The notes beneath the pieces were generated by a model. It did no database searches and was not told the origin of the DNA. It saw nothing but the letters and a program-made list of their open reading frames with translations. From assembly GCA_946902875.1 (NCBI GenBank), contig OX336339.1, positions 23,033,349-23,097,348 on the forward strand: a DNA stretch of 64,000 nt, written 5' to 3'. This DNA comes from Nematopogon swammerdamellus. Taxonomy: Eukaryota; Arthropoda; Insecta; Lepidoptera; Adelidae. The position numbers were made by a program, and so were the translations under genes. Below, piece after piece: positions 44,743 to 56,461 of this stretch; position 1 is the stretch's first letter; each line of letters opens with the position of its first letter.

Positions 44743-45152
44743 GAGCGGCGGGTGGCCGAGTGGTTTGGGCATCGGCTTCTCATGCGGGAGGTCCGAGGTT
44801 CGAATCCGGTCGGCGTGTACCAATGAGTTTTTTCTGACGAAAAAATTTACGTGCATACCTACACCCGCTGCTTCACCGTTCGGAACCGGTGTAAAACTGT
44901 AGGTCCCTTCCCTTGCCCCTTACTAGGTGGTAGGCTCAAATTGTAGCCGACTGGGTTGGTACCACCGTACTGGATGTAAGATGGCCGCAAGCAACCTCGG
45001 TTGTGTTCTCCTCTAGTCCAGTATAGCCAGCAATCCAGGGAAGTCTCCGGTATGGCACCTACCTTCTCGGAGGTGATATTGGCTGGTTAGAGCATGTGCT
45101 TTGGCCCCTCTGACTCAGCCACCCATAATGGATTACATAAAAAAAAAAAAAA
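44743..45152 (+). repeat. SINE B, full copy with tRNA-like head
   Basis: A box TGGCCGAGTGG (44753-44763) and consensus B box GGTTCGAATCC (44797-44807) at tRNA spacing, without a stable full cloverleaf. The body starts CACCGTTCGGAACCGGTG; the central domain 44891-44976 is shared with SINE A; the tail carries GGTGATATTGGCTGGTTAG and GGATTACAT, then poly-A. Confidence 0.8.
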
Positions 45153-45338
45153 TTATCGTTGGAAATTTCTGGAATGTTTTTGGGTGGCCTCACACCTTCG
45201 TGGCGGATTGAGAACTTCCTCCTATTTTGAAGTCGGATAAAACATGAACATAATTTGTCCGCAGTTTTATGTAAATACCAATAGTTAACTATTATTTGCA
45301 TGGGAGCATATTTTTCTTATTACTTTACTAATACTCAA

Positions 45339-45625
45339 GTACCGTGTGGGGTCGGTACTTAAAAAGAATAGCCCCACTGCATGTCTCACCGTGCATGTCG
45401 TAAAAGGCGACGAAGGGATAAGGACAACATAAAAAGTACCGTGCATAAGGGCGACAGGATAGCTACCTCTCACCTTGGCCCGGTCCTTCCACCGAGCCGT
45501 GTAGCAGATGGGTATTCGTGCCTCACTTGCTGCTTGATAGGTTGTCGGTAACTTACAAGAGTACTTGCAGCACAACACCGATTACTATGTTTACCCCGAT
45601 TGTCGGTATACAGCGTGTGGTATGT
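45339..45625 (-). repeat. Interspersed repeat D, copy 2
   Basis: Reverse copy: GTGCATGTCGTAAAAGGCGA, TACCTCTCACCTTGGCCCGG, CCCCGATTGTCGGTATACAG. Confidence 0.65.
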
Positions 45626-45639
45626 ATCCACGTACTCAA

Positions 45640-45935
45640 TTTTTTTTTACGTTATCCGGTATGGGTGGCTGAGTCGGAGGGGACAAAGCGCATGCTCCGA
45701 CCAGCCAATATCACCCCGATAAGGTAGGTGCCATACCGGAGACTTCCCTGGATTGCTGGCTATATCTACTGGACTAGAGGAGAACACAGCCGCGGCTTCT
45801 ATGCGGCCATCTTACGTCCAGTACGGTGGTACCAACCCAGTCGGCTACAATTTGTGACTACCACCTAGTAAGGGGCTAGGGAAGGGACCTACAGTTTTAC
45901 ACCGGTTTCGAACGGTGAAACAGCAGGTGTAGTAG
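45640..45935 (-). repeat. SINE B, copy 3 (head missing)
   Basis: Reverse: T run, CCGACCAGCCAATATCACC, GGAGACTTCCCTGGATTGCT, central domain CGGTGGTACCAACCCAGTCG, AGGGAAGGGACCTACAG. Confidence 0.75.
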
Positions 45936-45939
45936 GTGT

Positions 45940-47640
45940 GTACTCAAATAATAGAGTGTTGCATTTATAAAATTTAAAACGAAGGTTCCCAAATAATTTT
46001 GTACACTCGAATAAAAGCATATTATTTCATATTCGTGCATGAATGGATGCAAAATAACACGCAAATTTATGCATTAAAATGTTTTCGGATAAACCATTCG
46101 TTATTATCCTTAAGTCGACTGAACGTTTTCAACAATGCTGCGGGTAGCGAGTAAAAGGTTCCATCTTCTACGCAAATTTTCCTCCGCCGCCGCCGCAAAA
46201 ATAATTAAAAAGCGGAATTAAAAGTGAGTTATTGCGTCTGCAAGAACGCGGCTGTGTTTAATTATGACATGGCGGCTGATACCCTGTCTGTGTGTATGCA
46301 AGACCGTACACCCTGTATGTGTGAGAGCGTGTGAGGGTGAGAGGGTGTGAGGGTTTGAAGGTAAGGGAGTAAGGGTGTGTGCAGATGGGTGCGGAAGCAC
46401 AAGGCACGGTTTGCACACCGCTGCGGCTCTAGTCGGCGCGTACCGTCAGCAATATCGGTCGTTCGCTCAGGCAATTAATCGCAATTATGCACGTACACAA
46501 GGTAGCGACTGGCGTCGTCGTAAACGCGCTGCAGGCGCCGCTATGGCGAACACCATCCACGTGTCGGGAGCTCGTTCGTTTGTTAATTTCCATTCCGGTT
46601 TCGGTACGATTGATGCAAGTTTCTACGCAGTCCACTTCGAATACGGTCAATCGTGTGGCCATTTCGAAATTTCGTTCGTATTATCAAATCGTACAAAAAA
46701 GTATTTATTATTAAGGATCAGAGACATAAATTAAACAAACTTTGTACATCTACAGAACCGGTAAACTCGGAACGCTCTCCCTGTACACATATTTCCCCAC
46801 AAGTACAGAGCGACATAGGCGAATAAAAAAAAAAAGAATTAACTAACAGAACGATTTAAAAAAAAATGTCTGGGCGAAAAAAATAAATGGGCCGAAGAAT
46901 TAGAATATGGCAGGAAGCAAATAAACAAAACTCAAGACATTATTATTATTAGTTACGTAAGAATTTAAATTAATTTTATGTTAAGCCGCCTTCTACATTC
47001 ACTCACACACAACACACACACCCTCATACATAGACCCTCAGACCCCCACACACACCCTTACACCCTCTAACACCTACACTCACACACCCTACACACACAT
47101 ACAATCTACACATTCATGTAAATATCTGTAAGTTTCTGAATAAAAAATCAAAATCAAAAACAATATTAGAAGTATCGTAAGTGTTCTGTGTTAGAAGCAA
47201 AAGCAATTTCTTTAGGTTGTAAGAGAAATGCCTCCCGTCGTGCCACGAGGAAACGTATAATCGGAAAGACGTGTTTTCCCTATAACAAACGATCCCACTT
47301 AAATCTATAGATGGAGCGATTGTCCTAATCGGTGTGACAGAAAAGCATATGCGCCTTCCGATTGCTTACGCCCATATCCTTATGCCGGACTGGCAACTTG
47401 TTGTGACAAGGAGCTCTGACACTCTTTTTTTTCGTCGTTCGCACAGGTTAGAACGAGATGGATCTGTGTAGGAATATTCGGTGATTCAAGGCATGAAAGC
47501 TGATTGTGTGTGAATGAAGTTGGTTTTTAATTTTAAACTTATCATTGTAACTCATGTATTATATTTGTTCCAAAAGAAAATGAATATATTACTTAATTGA
47601 TAACAGTTTATACCTCTAAATAACTAATTTCGTAATTGGA
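45940..47640. other. Non-coding DNA with CA/TG-rich tracts
   Basis: TGTGAGGGTG-type tracts at 46290-46385 and CACACACCCT-type tracts at 46995-47105. 46500-46690 is repeat-free mixed-composition DNA crossed by a 119-codon frame (46375-46734, +) with no recognisable domain. Confidence 0.45.
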
Positions 47641-47659
47641 AAAATAAAATAAAAAATAA

Positions 47660-48150
47660 ATTACAAATTAAAAAAAACGCGACACATCAACAACCCTTAA
47701 AAAAATTCGCTTAGTTTAATTAAAGGCGTCAGGGGACCGAGTTAATTTTTTTTTAAGTAGTCGTCCCCCGACATCTTTCGGTCCCCCGGTGTTTTTTTAA
47801 GTTTGTAATTTAATTTGTATTTCAATCTTTTTAGGATACGTATTTTGAACTTGTAATCATTTTATTAGGTTAGGTTACGTAAAAAGTAAATAAATTAGGT
47901 TTGTAATAATTTACTTTACTTAAAGGCGACGAGTGAAAGTGTAATACATAAATGTCCATTTTATAACAGATATCCCTCCACCAAATTGTGAAAAGCGCTG
48001 ATGATCTTCGAATTGTCTGACCTGACCTAATATAAAAACCGCATCCAAATCGGCTCATCCGTTTGGGAGCTACGATGCCACAGAAATACACACAGAGAGA
48101 CGGAGGCTTCCAACTTATATCCCTCCTTTTGCATCGGAAATTTTAATATT
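47660..48150 (+). repeat. Fold-back repeat R, copy 6 (decayed)
   Basis: AAAGGCGTCAGGGGACCGAG arm, partial inverse at 47760, then CCGCATCCAAATCGGCTC, TTTGGGAGCTACGATGCCAC and a TTTGCATCGG end. Confidence 0.55.
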
Positions 48151-48405
48151 CACACTAAATTCAAGGGTGTGTTTTTATGGCGTGTCGCTCTGAAGGACCA
48201 TCGTTGTTGCCTATAATATTGTATGTTGGAGTATTGCTCCCTTATATTTTCCTGTTCATAAACTCTGAAACAAATTTACCTACAATTTACCTATAAATAC
48301 CTACAATAAAATGAATGTAGTACTTCGCATTGGACTTGTCATAGATATATCATTTGGCGCGATAGCTATATCATTTGGCCTTGTCATAGCTATATCATTT
48401 GGAGA
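48151..48405. other. Non-coding DNA with a short triplicated motif
   Basis: ATATCATTTGG occurs three times within 48343-48403. Confidence 0.5.
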
Positions 48406-48411
48406 GACAAT

Positions 48412-48486
48412 CCAATTGTAGAGCGTCGTCCCTGTCGCACAGAGACCTGCGAATTTAGTGTAACAGAGACGACGCTCTACAACCGG
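48412..48486. repeat. Hairpin, 24-bp arms
   Basis: TTGTAGAGCGTCGTC (48416-48430) and GACGACGCTCTACAA (48468-48482) are perfect inverses; with flanks 21 of 24 bases pair. Confidence 0.8.
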
Positions 48487-49445
48487 ATTTTCTTTTTCTA
48501 AAACCCGGCGTGCATTATTTACTGCCGCGTCCTGTACAGAATTATAATGTCTTACTGCAGTTCACATGAGTGATTAAAAAAAATCGGGGTGTGGCCAACG
48601 AATTAAATTATCGGGAAGTGGCATACAACGCACCGAATTGAGGCGCGCTATTGGTGAGCATTCAGCACCCTCTCCAATCGTTGTCTCTCCTTTATACGTA
48701 TCAAATTGCCATTTAACCGTCTTACTCTATCGACGTTCAGAGAGCGGAAACGTAACGTTATGTATGAGGCGCTCGCGCACTTACGCTGTTTTAAATATTG
48801 GCAATATATAGACGAACTCCAATCGCACGTTTCTACCGGTAAAATGTATGACGAGGGCCCGTCCAGAAAGTAGAATGTCGTTGGGTGTGGCTGTGTCGTG
48901 GACACGGCCGTGTGTTTAACGTGAATACGTGTACGTAACAGGTAATATTTTCCTAGAGTGTATTACGTAACGAATTCTTTGATCCTTTAGCTATCGAGTG
49001 GTGTAATTAAATTTTGGATGTAGATGATAGTTATGAAGCTGCAACACCAAACTGTAACCCCGATTTTGTTATCATCTGTTTTCTGGATTGGCTCCCACTA
49101 TGGAAGCAAATTTAAAGAAATTAAAAGACGTATTCACGTCAAAATATTTTACTGTCACCTTGTCGCCTGCGTGGTCGTCTCGTCCTGTTGGTTTTATTAT
49201 CGAGCGTGTAGGGCAGTCGCTTGCTGTTGTCATTTATTATTTACTGAGATATCTCGGCTGTTAAAAATGTAAATGTAATTATTGAGTTGACACGAACATC
49301 GACGGAGGGACACGTTAAATATGACTACCTGTTAACATGGAGTCATTTCTTTAAAACATTTACATACATTTATACATTGCACGCTTATCTTTCGTTAGAT
49401 CTGTCAATGGTTTTACAAAGTGTACTTTGTATTTATTGTTAGAGT
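48487..49445. other. Non-coding DNA
   Basis: No gene recognised. Confidence 0.4.
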
Positions 49446-49447
49446 TT

Positions 49448-49500
49448 TAATACGCAGGCAGCGTAATACGCAGACAGCGGATTATGCTGCCTGCGTATTA
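49448..49500. repeat. Hairpin, 15-bp perfect arms
   Basis: TAATACGCAGGCAGC (49448-49462) and GCTGCCTGCGTATTA (49486-49500); the loop has another partial copy, GTAATACGCAGACAGC. Confidence 0.85.
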
Positions 49501-50300
49501 ATATTGAGTTATGTACGCTTACAGCGCTGAGCTTAGATGTATTAATTCTGTAATGTGATGTATTAATGATGTACTAATTCTGATGTTATTTTAAACAATT
49601 TGAATTATCTATAGCAGACTTTCTGTTTAGATCGTCCATGACTTGAGTGCACGACCACAGCTTCACTCATGTTAAATTTGTTATTCGTGCAGTGGCGTGT
49701 AGGTCTGTAGCAGGGTGACACTAATAGAGGTCGCCAACATATATTTAAGAATTAAAAAAGAAAAAGAATAAACAAACAAAACAAATAGACTTCTTTTTTA
49801 AACCCGATCGATTTTGGCAGCTTATGTATGTATGTGCATCCGTTTTTTCCCTCACAGAGCCTAAACTACTTAACCGATTTCAATATTTATGAGGCATTGT
49901 TGGATTTGCCTCGTAATAGGCTAGATTTTTTATGAAAAATTCAAAATGATGAGCACCAGGCTGGGAAACTTTTTCTTCAAACCTCATCGTGCCTATCGTT
50001 ATCAAGCGATGAAAAGGCGATTCCAATTGACCACACTGAATGGCTTAGAACTAAAAGGAATTAAATAAAAAAAAATTATAAAACACGTCTACGAAAATTA
50101 AACATGATAACAAGCAAAGTTGACCGAAACTCGAGCTTGTAAAACTATTCAAATAGACAGTGAGCCCGGCTACAGCATTTTTGATTAACTTTCCTTGTTT
50201 TTTCCTTCGTTTTTCGTAGTCGGGTTTTAAAAAGTTTGCGTTTTAATTTTTCTTCGTGTCCCTTGCCCGCTTAGTGTGCCTTTCGGTAGGGGTCCGCGGT
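49501..50300. other. Non-coding DNA
   Basis: No gene recognised. Confidence 0.4.
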
Positions 50301-50680
50301 AAGGTTTCAATTAATTGAAAAACTGCCTATTCTATGTAATTATGCAAATAGAGTTTAGAGTTATTCAGCCACAAAACGAATCAAATGAGTTAACCGAGGG
50401 ATGACGAGTTTTATCGAAACTTATCTCGTTGTTATTTATAGGATAACGCTATTAGCTCTTCGGAGAAGGACGCCCGAGGACTCCACAATGCTCCCATTTG
50501 ACGACAATGTCGAAACTCGATTATGAGACTCCGCGACGAATTCGAGAGTCGCCTACGAAATTTGGATCCGTCTGTGCGAGTACTTCCCGCTCGCATTAGT
50601 CGGCTCGAAACTGAAACTACATTCTACGCTAATTTAATTCGTGGTGAATTTAATTATTCGGATAGTATTGTATTGAATGA
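50301..50680. promoter_or_regulatory. Enhancer-like segment with POU and homeodomain sites
   Basis: Perfect palindrome TTCAATTAATTGAA (50306-50319), TAAT (50337) next to a consensus POU octamer ATGCAAAT (50342-50349), and further TAATTTAATT sites at 50630-50655 in non-repetitive sequence. Suggestive of a developmental enhancer. Confidence 0.3.
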
Positions 50681-50889
50681 CGAGAAAAAAGTCTGAAATT
50701 ATTTTTATAAAAGCCCACCAAAGAAGCGATATAAACTCGGTATCCACAGAAAATACTCTAGTCGGGCGTGTAGAAAGATTCCCATAGACCGGCAGCACAC
50801 CTACATTATATACTTATATTTTAATGGAAAGCGCGACATGTTTGCGTTACACATACAAGTAGGTGTCTAACGATGCTCATGGACATTCT

Positions 50890-51065
50890 GTGATGAACGA
50901 GGAATAGCGAATGCCATGCCGGCTTGACAGGAACCTTTCACGCCCCTTTTTAAAAAGACCAGGCTGTATGACGAAATATTGCCCTTTGGCACAACTGGTA
51001 GTGCTAAGGGGAATAGCAGTTCCCTATGACACTACTGAAATACCCACCCTGGTTGTGTCATTGAG
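50890..51065. repeat. LINE-derived fragment
   Basis: GCCATGCCGGCTTGACAGG and TTTGGCACAACTGGTAGTGC...GGGGAATAGCAGTTCCC; the second block recurs at 52125-52180. Confidence 0.5.
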
Positions 51066-52090
51066 ACGAAATGTTTCTGTTAATAAACACTGTTCAGGGA
51101 TTCATTTCATTTACTCACTGACTCACTGACCGGTGTTCACCCTTTGCCGGTTCGGTATCCTCCGGCGAAACCGTGACTCGATCGCCTGTTAATCGTGGGA
51201 GTGTCAATCGTCTCCTGTGCACGCGTCAACTTGACAATGGTTCTTTAAACCAAATCAATTGTTACTGTTTTACTATTTATGCATTATTTATTAAGCACTG
51301 TTCTTTGTTCTCAAACTAATCATGTTTGGGGAAGTTTGCGGAGACAAATAAAACTAGCATACGGATTGCCCCACCACCAATCTTAGTCCCAAGGCCAGCT
51401 AACAAGTATTCGCTTGAGTTGTCACTTGTTGTTGTTGTCACTATAAATAGTTCCGTCGGTGTCACTACCAATTCACGATAGGTATCGCGAGTATGTTCTA
51501 ACGTCGTTTTCGGTTGTCTGCACACAACTGTCACTATGTTTTACTTGGTTCTATTCTAGGTTCTATTCTAATCGTTATTTTCACTGGAGCGTCGCTGCCG
51601 TCACGTTACGTGAATTCGAGAGCTTCTCTACCGTCGTCGGTCCGTTCTGAGGAGCTGTCTGAATGGGACTAGTTCAATAATCTATGATCGTTCGTCTCGG
51701 GAGCAGCGAATGTTTACATTATGCGTCCGGGCCGGCGCGAGAGTCGTCCGTCACCACGCGTATGACCTCGCGCCCGCCAATAATGAACCCCATTGTTCCA
51801 TCGCGGCTCGCGTCTTCTAGTTAACAACGACTTTCTTCCTATAACAAATCTATTTCGGGATACAATGCTCAGTATGTTTCTACATTCGTCATCGTGTGTG
51901 CGGTAGGTACCTGTATCCTATTCCTGATCTGACCCCGGTTTAACTTTGATTGGCAAAATATTTCCTATAAGTTACATTCTAACTTACTCTATTATTATAC
52001 CTACCTATATAAAATACCTGGGCCCAGTTCTTAACCGATAATATGTGCATGTAACTATTAGTTCTAGCCTTATTTATTAATTTCGCAGAT
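51066..52090. other. Non-coding DNA
   Basis: No gene recognised; 51640-51830 is repeat-free and moderately GC-rich. Confidence 0.4.
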
Positions 52091-52099
52091 TTCTTAATA

Positions 52100-52312
52100 T
52101 TATTGTGTCTGTCGCCAACAGGTTCCCTTTGACACAACTGCTCGTGCTGAAGGGAATTGCAGTTCCCCATGACAATACTGGTTGTTCCACGGGCCCGAAA
52201 CGTACTTAAATAGCTGGACAGGGAGTGCGTTCCACATTTTACCGGTTATGTGAATGAATGACCTACATAACCGTTGTTTCTTCCGCTCTTTATAGTCAGG
52301 TTTTATAATCAT
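52100..52312 (-). pseudogene. LINE ORF2 C-terminus fragment
   Basis: Minus strand reads RLCRSFIHITGKMWNALPVQ followed by LFK. This is the R-S-F-x-x-x-x-x-x-x-W-N-x-L-P ending of Jockey/CR1-like ORF2 proteins. Only ~40 residues remain before divergence; no RT. Confidence 0.55.
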
Positions 52313-53930
52313 TTAATGTTTCAATTAATAAGATTTACATTCATAAACTCAGAATCTGGCAAAGTTTGGCTTCATCGTATTCGGGAAATTAGTTTCCAAG
52401 TTCCCATGTCTATATACAATCCAGCCGAATAAGAATATAAACCAGCCGAGCCACAGAACTTTGCAGTTTTTCTGTCTGTTTGTCCCTTACTAGACACACC
52501 TTTTTACCCTATTCTTGTCTAACACGTAGTAATCGCTTAGTAGGCTGAACATATGCGCGATTACTGTGAGAGAGTAGGATGCACTGGCGGGCGCTCGACT
52601 AGCTAGCTTATGCAGCTTCAAGTATTATTATAAATGTGTGTCTAATCTTCCTTTGAACTTTTTGGAAAAGCTACCCATGCCGGTTGTACATAAAAAATAA
52701 ACAAAATGAAAGAGTAACTAAAACTACCTATGAAATTAAATTCCGGCGAGCATCCGATCTATGTTCTATGGGCTAAGTATTTGAAACGTCATCTGGTTGA
52801 TTTGGTAGACATTTCGACTACTGAGCTGGTGAAACGTCGTTCCGGAACGACGCTATCCTGAGGATGCCCGTCTCGTCGTGTCGGTCGAATAGAAGATACC
52901 GTTAATACAAGACTCGTAAATATACAAAATATTTAGGAATAGCAACGTTGTAATTAAAATCATTCATATGAGACATTCGGTAATATATACGTGCTCAATA
53001 TAATGTTCGTAACGAATACATAATTCAATTTAAAAACCGAATACATGAATAGCTAAGTAGAGAATAGCTAGAAAATTGCAATTGTTTCATTTATATCGGT
53101 AATGGCATTATGTTGGCCGGGACCCCTTAACGAATGCAGATTCAATTAAGACGCGTGTACGGCGGTGTCCACAAATTGTATTTGGTTCGCAGCGCGCGTC
53201 TTCTTAAAAACAAATTCTACTAAATGCGGAGAGCTTTGGAAAGCTTAATTTGCGTACACAAGAGCTGGACAAATTATTTATTTTTCCATGGCTAACGAAA
53301 TTATGCAGTGGAAAGATTATCTAGCGAGTAAATTAGAAATGAAAATCTTGTATTGTTTCACAATAAATATGTCCGTAAAAGTAATCTATATCTATATACA
53401 TATTAAAAAATCGTAGCCTTACCGTGTCAGTTCATTAACGATTTTTGCAAAAAAAAAATTACAGGGAAGGAATAAGTAATAGAAGGTAAAAAAACAATTT
53501 TTGCATTTTTTTTCTGTTTTTCAGTTTGTCGGTTTGTTTGTTCGTGCGTGCGCGCATCACGCAAAAGCCACTGATTGGATTCGAAAATAAATTACTAAAA
53601 ATATGAAACTTTATTCTGAGTAACGTTTAGTGTTTATTTCAACATAATCAAAAGATATTAAATTTTAAAGTTTAGTAAGAAACCTCATAGCACCATGCCA
53701 CCGCGCGGCAGCGCCGCCGCGTCGCGCGTGCCTGGTGTTGCGGGGCGGTGTGTCTACGCTAAACCTATTATAAATACCTCTGACAGAAATCGAAAATGGC
53801 TTACCTGTAACAAAGAAAAACATTACAATTAAGTACGTATACGACTAACATGGTAAAGTTATGCTAATCGCAAGAATAAAACCGGAAAACGAGGAGGTAA
53901 CCATGTAACGTTGTTTAAAAAATGTTTTGA
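52313..53930. other. Non-coding DNA
   Basis: A weak fourth hammerhead-like trace (CTGAGGATGCCCG near 52859, helix and GAAAC decayed). 53150-53290 is repeat-free mixed-composition DNA. No gene. Confidence 0.4.
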
Positions 53931-53999
53931 GTGGCGCTGACCATGACATGGAGATACGGAACCCTCGGTGCGTGAGTTCGACCCACACTTGGCCGTTTT
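53931..53999 (-). repeat. Repeat P, fragment
   Basis: GAGTGGCGCTGACCATGACA, GGAACCCTCGGTGCGTGAGT and the palindrome remnant, ending GGCCGTTTT. Confidence 0.6.
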
Positions 54000-54086
54000 A
54001 TTTTATTTTTTTTTTTCACTGCGGCTGCGGTTAGCATTAGCAAACCCTAGGTATGCAAATTACATGTTTGCAAGAGAAGACCTATA

Positions 54087-54491
54087 CAGGGTGTGAACAC
54101 TTGAAAAAGTCAAATTACTTTTTTCCGAATTCCCTTTAAAAATAATAATAAAAAGTTACAGTTTTCATACAAACTAATTGATTATTTTAGTGTGAAAATG
54201 AACAGGGCGGTGCGGAGGGGGGAAGAGCGGGTGAGACGTGAGCGCCTCGGACAGAGGTGTTGGCGGGAGGGCCGGGGGTTAGCTTTGTGAGTGGAGAACT
54301 GGAGGGCGGCAGGCGGAGGGTGCGGAGCGGCAATACCGCGTTAAATTATACTAGACGAAAACATACATTTAAAAAATTCATATCTCGAAAACTAGACACT
54401 TAAGTGAAAAACTTTATTTGCTTTTTTGTCTAGGAAAAACATGAGGATGGCGCTGGCGAAATTAATGTACTCGCCGTTTTAAAACCCTGTA
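54087..54491 (+). repeat. Repeat M, copy 2 (full, ATACAGGGT ends)
   Basis: ATACAGGGTGTGAACAC at the left and AAAACCCTGTATAT at the right form short inverted termini. Interior is homologous to 7965-8260. It fits a small non-autonomous DNA element. Confidence 0.55.
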
Positions 54492-54649
54492 TATCATATT
54501 GATTACATTATTTGGATAACAGTGGTCTAAGTAATCAAACTTCACCATATTTTTAATTCAAATTATAATTTTTTATTGTATAATTAAAATTTCAAAATAA
54601 GGTCATACATAAGTAGGTTATCGACGTTACAGTCCATTTGATTACCAAG

Positions 54650-55010
54650 ACGAGATTACACCTCCGCCGCGGGGCAGCGCAAGGCAAACGGCACAAGCAA
54701 TGGTAAAGTTCCGGGGCAGCGTCCATAAATCGATTAAATTTCAATTGCTCCAGCCCGAGGCGCCACCTGTCGGAGGCAGGTGTTGACGCGCCGGGGACTT
54801 AACGAGATTCCGAGCGTGATAATTGCGCAACTTTATCCTCTAAACAAAGATGTGCAATCCGCCGCCCCGGGATTCAACTTATTGCACTCCGGAAGGAGAC
54901 AGAACTTAGTGAGAATGTCGCGCGCTGCGCTGGCTGGGAGCAAGACGGCGCGCGGGGTCGTGGCGCACTCGCGAGACGAGGTGTTGGACGAACTTCAATT
55001 TGAACTTTAG
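54650..55010. promoter_or_regulatory. Enhancer-like segment with mirrored E-boxes
   Basis: CACCTG (54764) and CAGGTG (54777) are mirrored 7 nt apart; ATCGATTAAATTTCAATTG and GATAATTGCGCAAC elements surround them. The 76-codon frame across it has only a TTG start. Confidence 0.3.
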
Positions 55011-55435
55011 ATTTAAATTAAAGATTAAAGAATACCATATTTCCGTTTCTATAAAATTTTACTGATCTTAGTTGGTTAAGGAGAATGAATTATAAACCCG
55101 CTCAGATGGATAGAAGTAATACATTTTAATTTCGTACATACGCCTACACTTATATTACGTCACGCCTTTTTATATGTGGGGTAAGCAGAGACAAAGGATC
55201 TCGGCGTGCCGTATCGACTGGAGATGGAGACATATCGCTGGTAAAACTTAAAAAATAGTTTCTAGGAAAATTGGTTTATGTAAGATAATATATGTCGTGT
55301 AGTTTTCGTGATGTAGAATACTTTCGGTTACACCGCGAACTTTCTTCCCGACTACGGAACCTTTCACTGTTGGTAGTTCGACACGGCCGCAATTTTGATT
55401 TTTTTTCGTAGTTTTGCTTCTTCTTTTTTTTTGTA
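55011..55435. other. Non-coding DNA
   Basis: No gene recognised. Confidence 0.4.
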
Positions 55436-55437
55436 AT

Positions 55438-55562
55438 GGAAGGAAACTGACACTGTTGACAACTACTACATCCGTGATGTCAGCCCGTAACACATTGGTG
55501 AGCTAGGTGCCATCTGTGCTTCCCTTCGATCGTGCCGGCTACACTGAACTTGACGGAATAAA
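55438..55562 (-). repeat. SINE A, tail fragment
   Basis: GGAAACTGACACTGTTGAC, CATCCGTGATGTCAGCCC, GAGCTAGGTGCCATC. Confidence 0.6.
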
Positions 55563-55734
55563 AATATAAAACCAAACACCCGCGAAAACTGCGAGTCGCT
55601 AGCTTGCTTGCATCACTGGAAATTGTTATGTGCTTGCTTATCCTGTATGGTGCGTTATATAACGATTTCAATGTTTACTTATTCCTACAATGAAAACGTT
55701 TGTCGTTAATTCCATGGAGATCACTCGGAGTTGC

Positions 55735-55990
55735 AGTTCGAAGCGGTCCCATCTTTCCGAATCCGCACCAAGCGCTCTGGACTAGTACCATTATGATACA
55801 CGATTGACTTGCCGCGGATGCGAACCAATCGGTTCTCTAGATCTTTTATCTACAGAGCCGTTAAGCTCTGGAATTCTCTCTTTGCCCATGAATTTCCTCC
55901 CAAGTACATTCTCGGTTTCGCCAAAAGGTTTATGAGTAGACGCCTGTCCATGGGAACAGTTAGATGGTGGCGTGTCGCGCTTCATATAAA
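55735..55990 (+). pseudogene. LINE ORF2 C-terminus
   Basis: Plus strand reads RTNRFSRSFIYRAVKLWNSL then FAHEFPPKYILGFAKRFMSR. It matches the R-F-x-R-S-F-I-x-R-x-x-x-L-W-N-x-L-P-x-x-V-F-P ending of Jockey-like ORF2. The usual P of N-x-L-P is F here. 3' of it lies AT-rich DNA with an (AAC) run. RT and endonuclease are absent (5' truncation). Confidence 0.65.
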
Positions 55991-56455
55991 ATATATATTA
56001 AAAAAAAACAAACAACAAAGAAAGATCAATAAGTGTTCCACGCTATGCTTATATCATTCTTTAAAAGTAGATATCTGTATAATATTGCAAAAGAGCCTGA
56101 AAGATCGTACGCGAGCGAGGTATTGTCGTGTCAGCACCAACAACGCTTTGGCTAGAACTACTCACATACATACATACACACACGGGGTAGAGATGAAGAA
56201 TAGAGAGCCTTAAGAAGTGTCGTTTTGTATTGTATTATATTCATTGTATTAAACTTTTCTTATAAAATTTTTATTTACTTATTATTATAAGATCCAAATT
56301 GTTACCGTCAAATTCGTAAACTACAACGCAATACTATTATTATTGCGTTGTATTCGGTATGCCTGGATTTTTATGACCTAAATTTTTCATGTGGAACCTA
56401 GCAACAGCGCATGACAGATCGATGAAGTTCTATAACAATGCCGGGAGATTTTTTT
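55991..56455. other. Non-coding DNA
   Basis: A (CATA)n tract near 56163-56182; no gene. Confidence 0.4.
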
Positions 56456-56461
56456 ATTTTT

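Noticed and set aside
44743..44825. Possible functional tRNA gene
   Set aside because: A and B boxes are good, but the acceptor and anticodon stems do not pair properly and it continues into a SINE body.
46375..46734. 119-codon frame (+)
   Set aside because: GTG start, no recognisable domain, no splice context.
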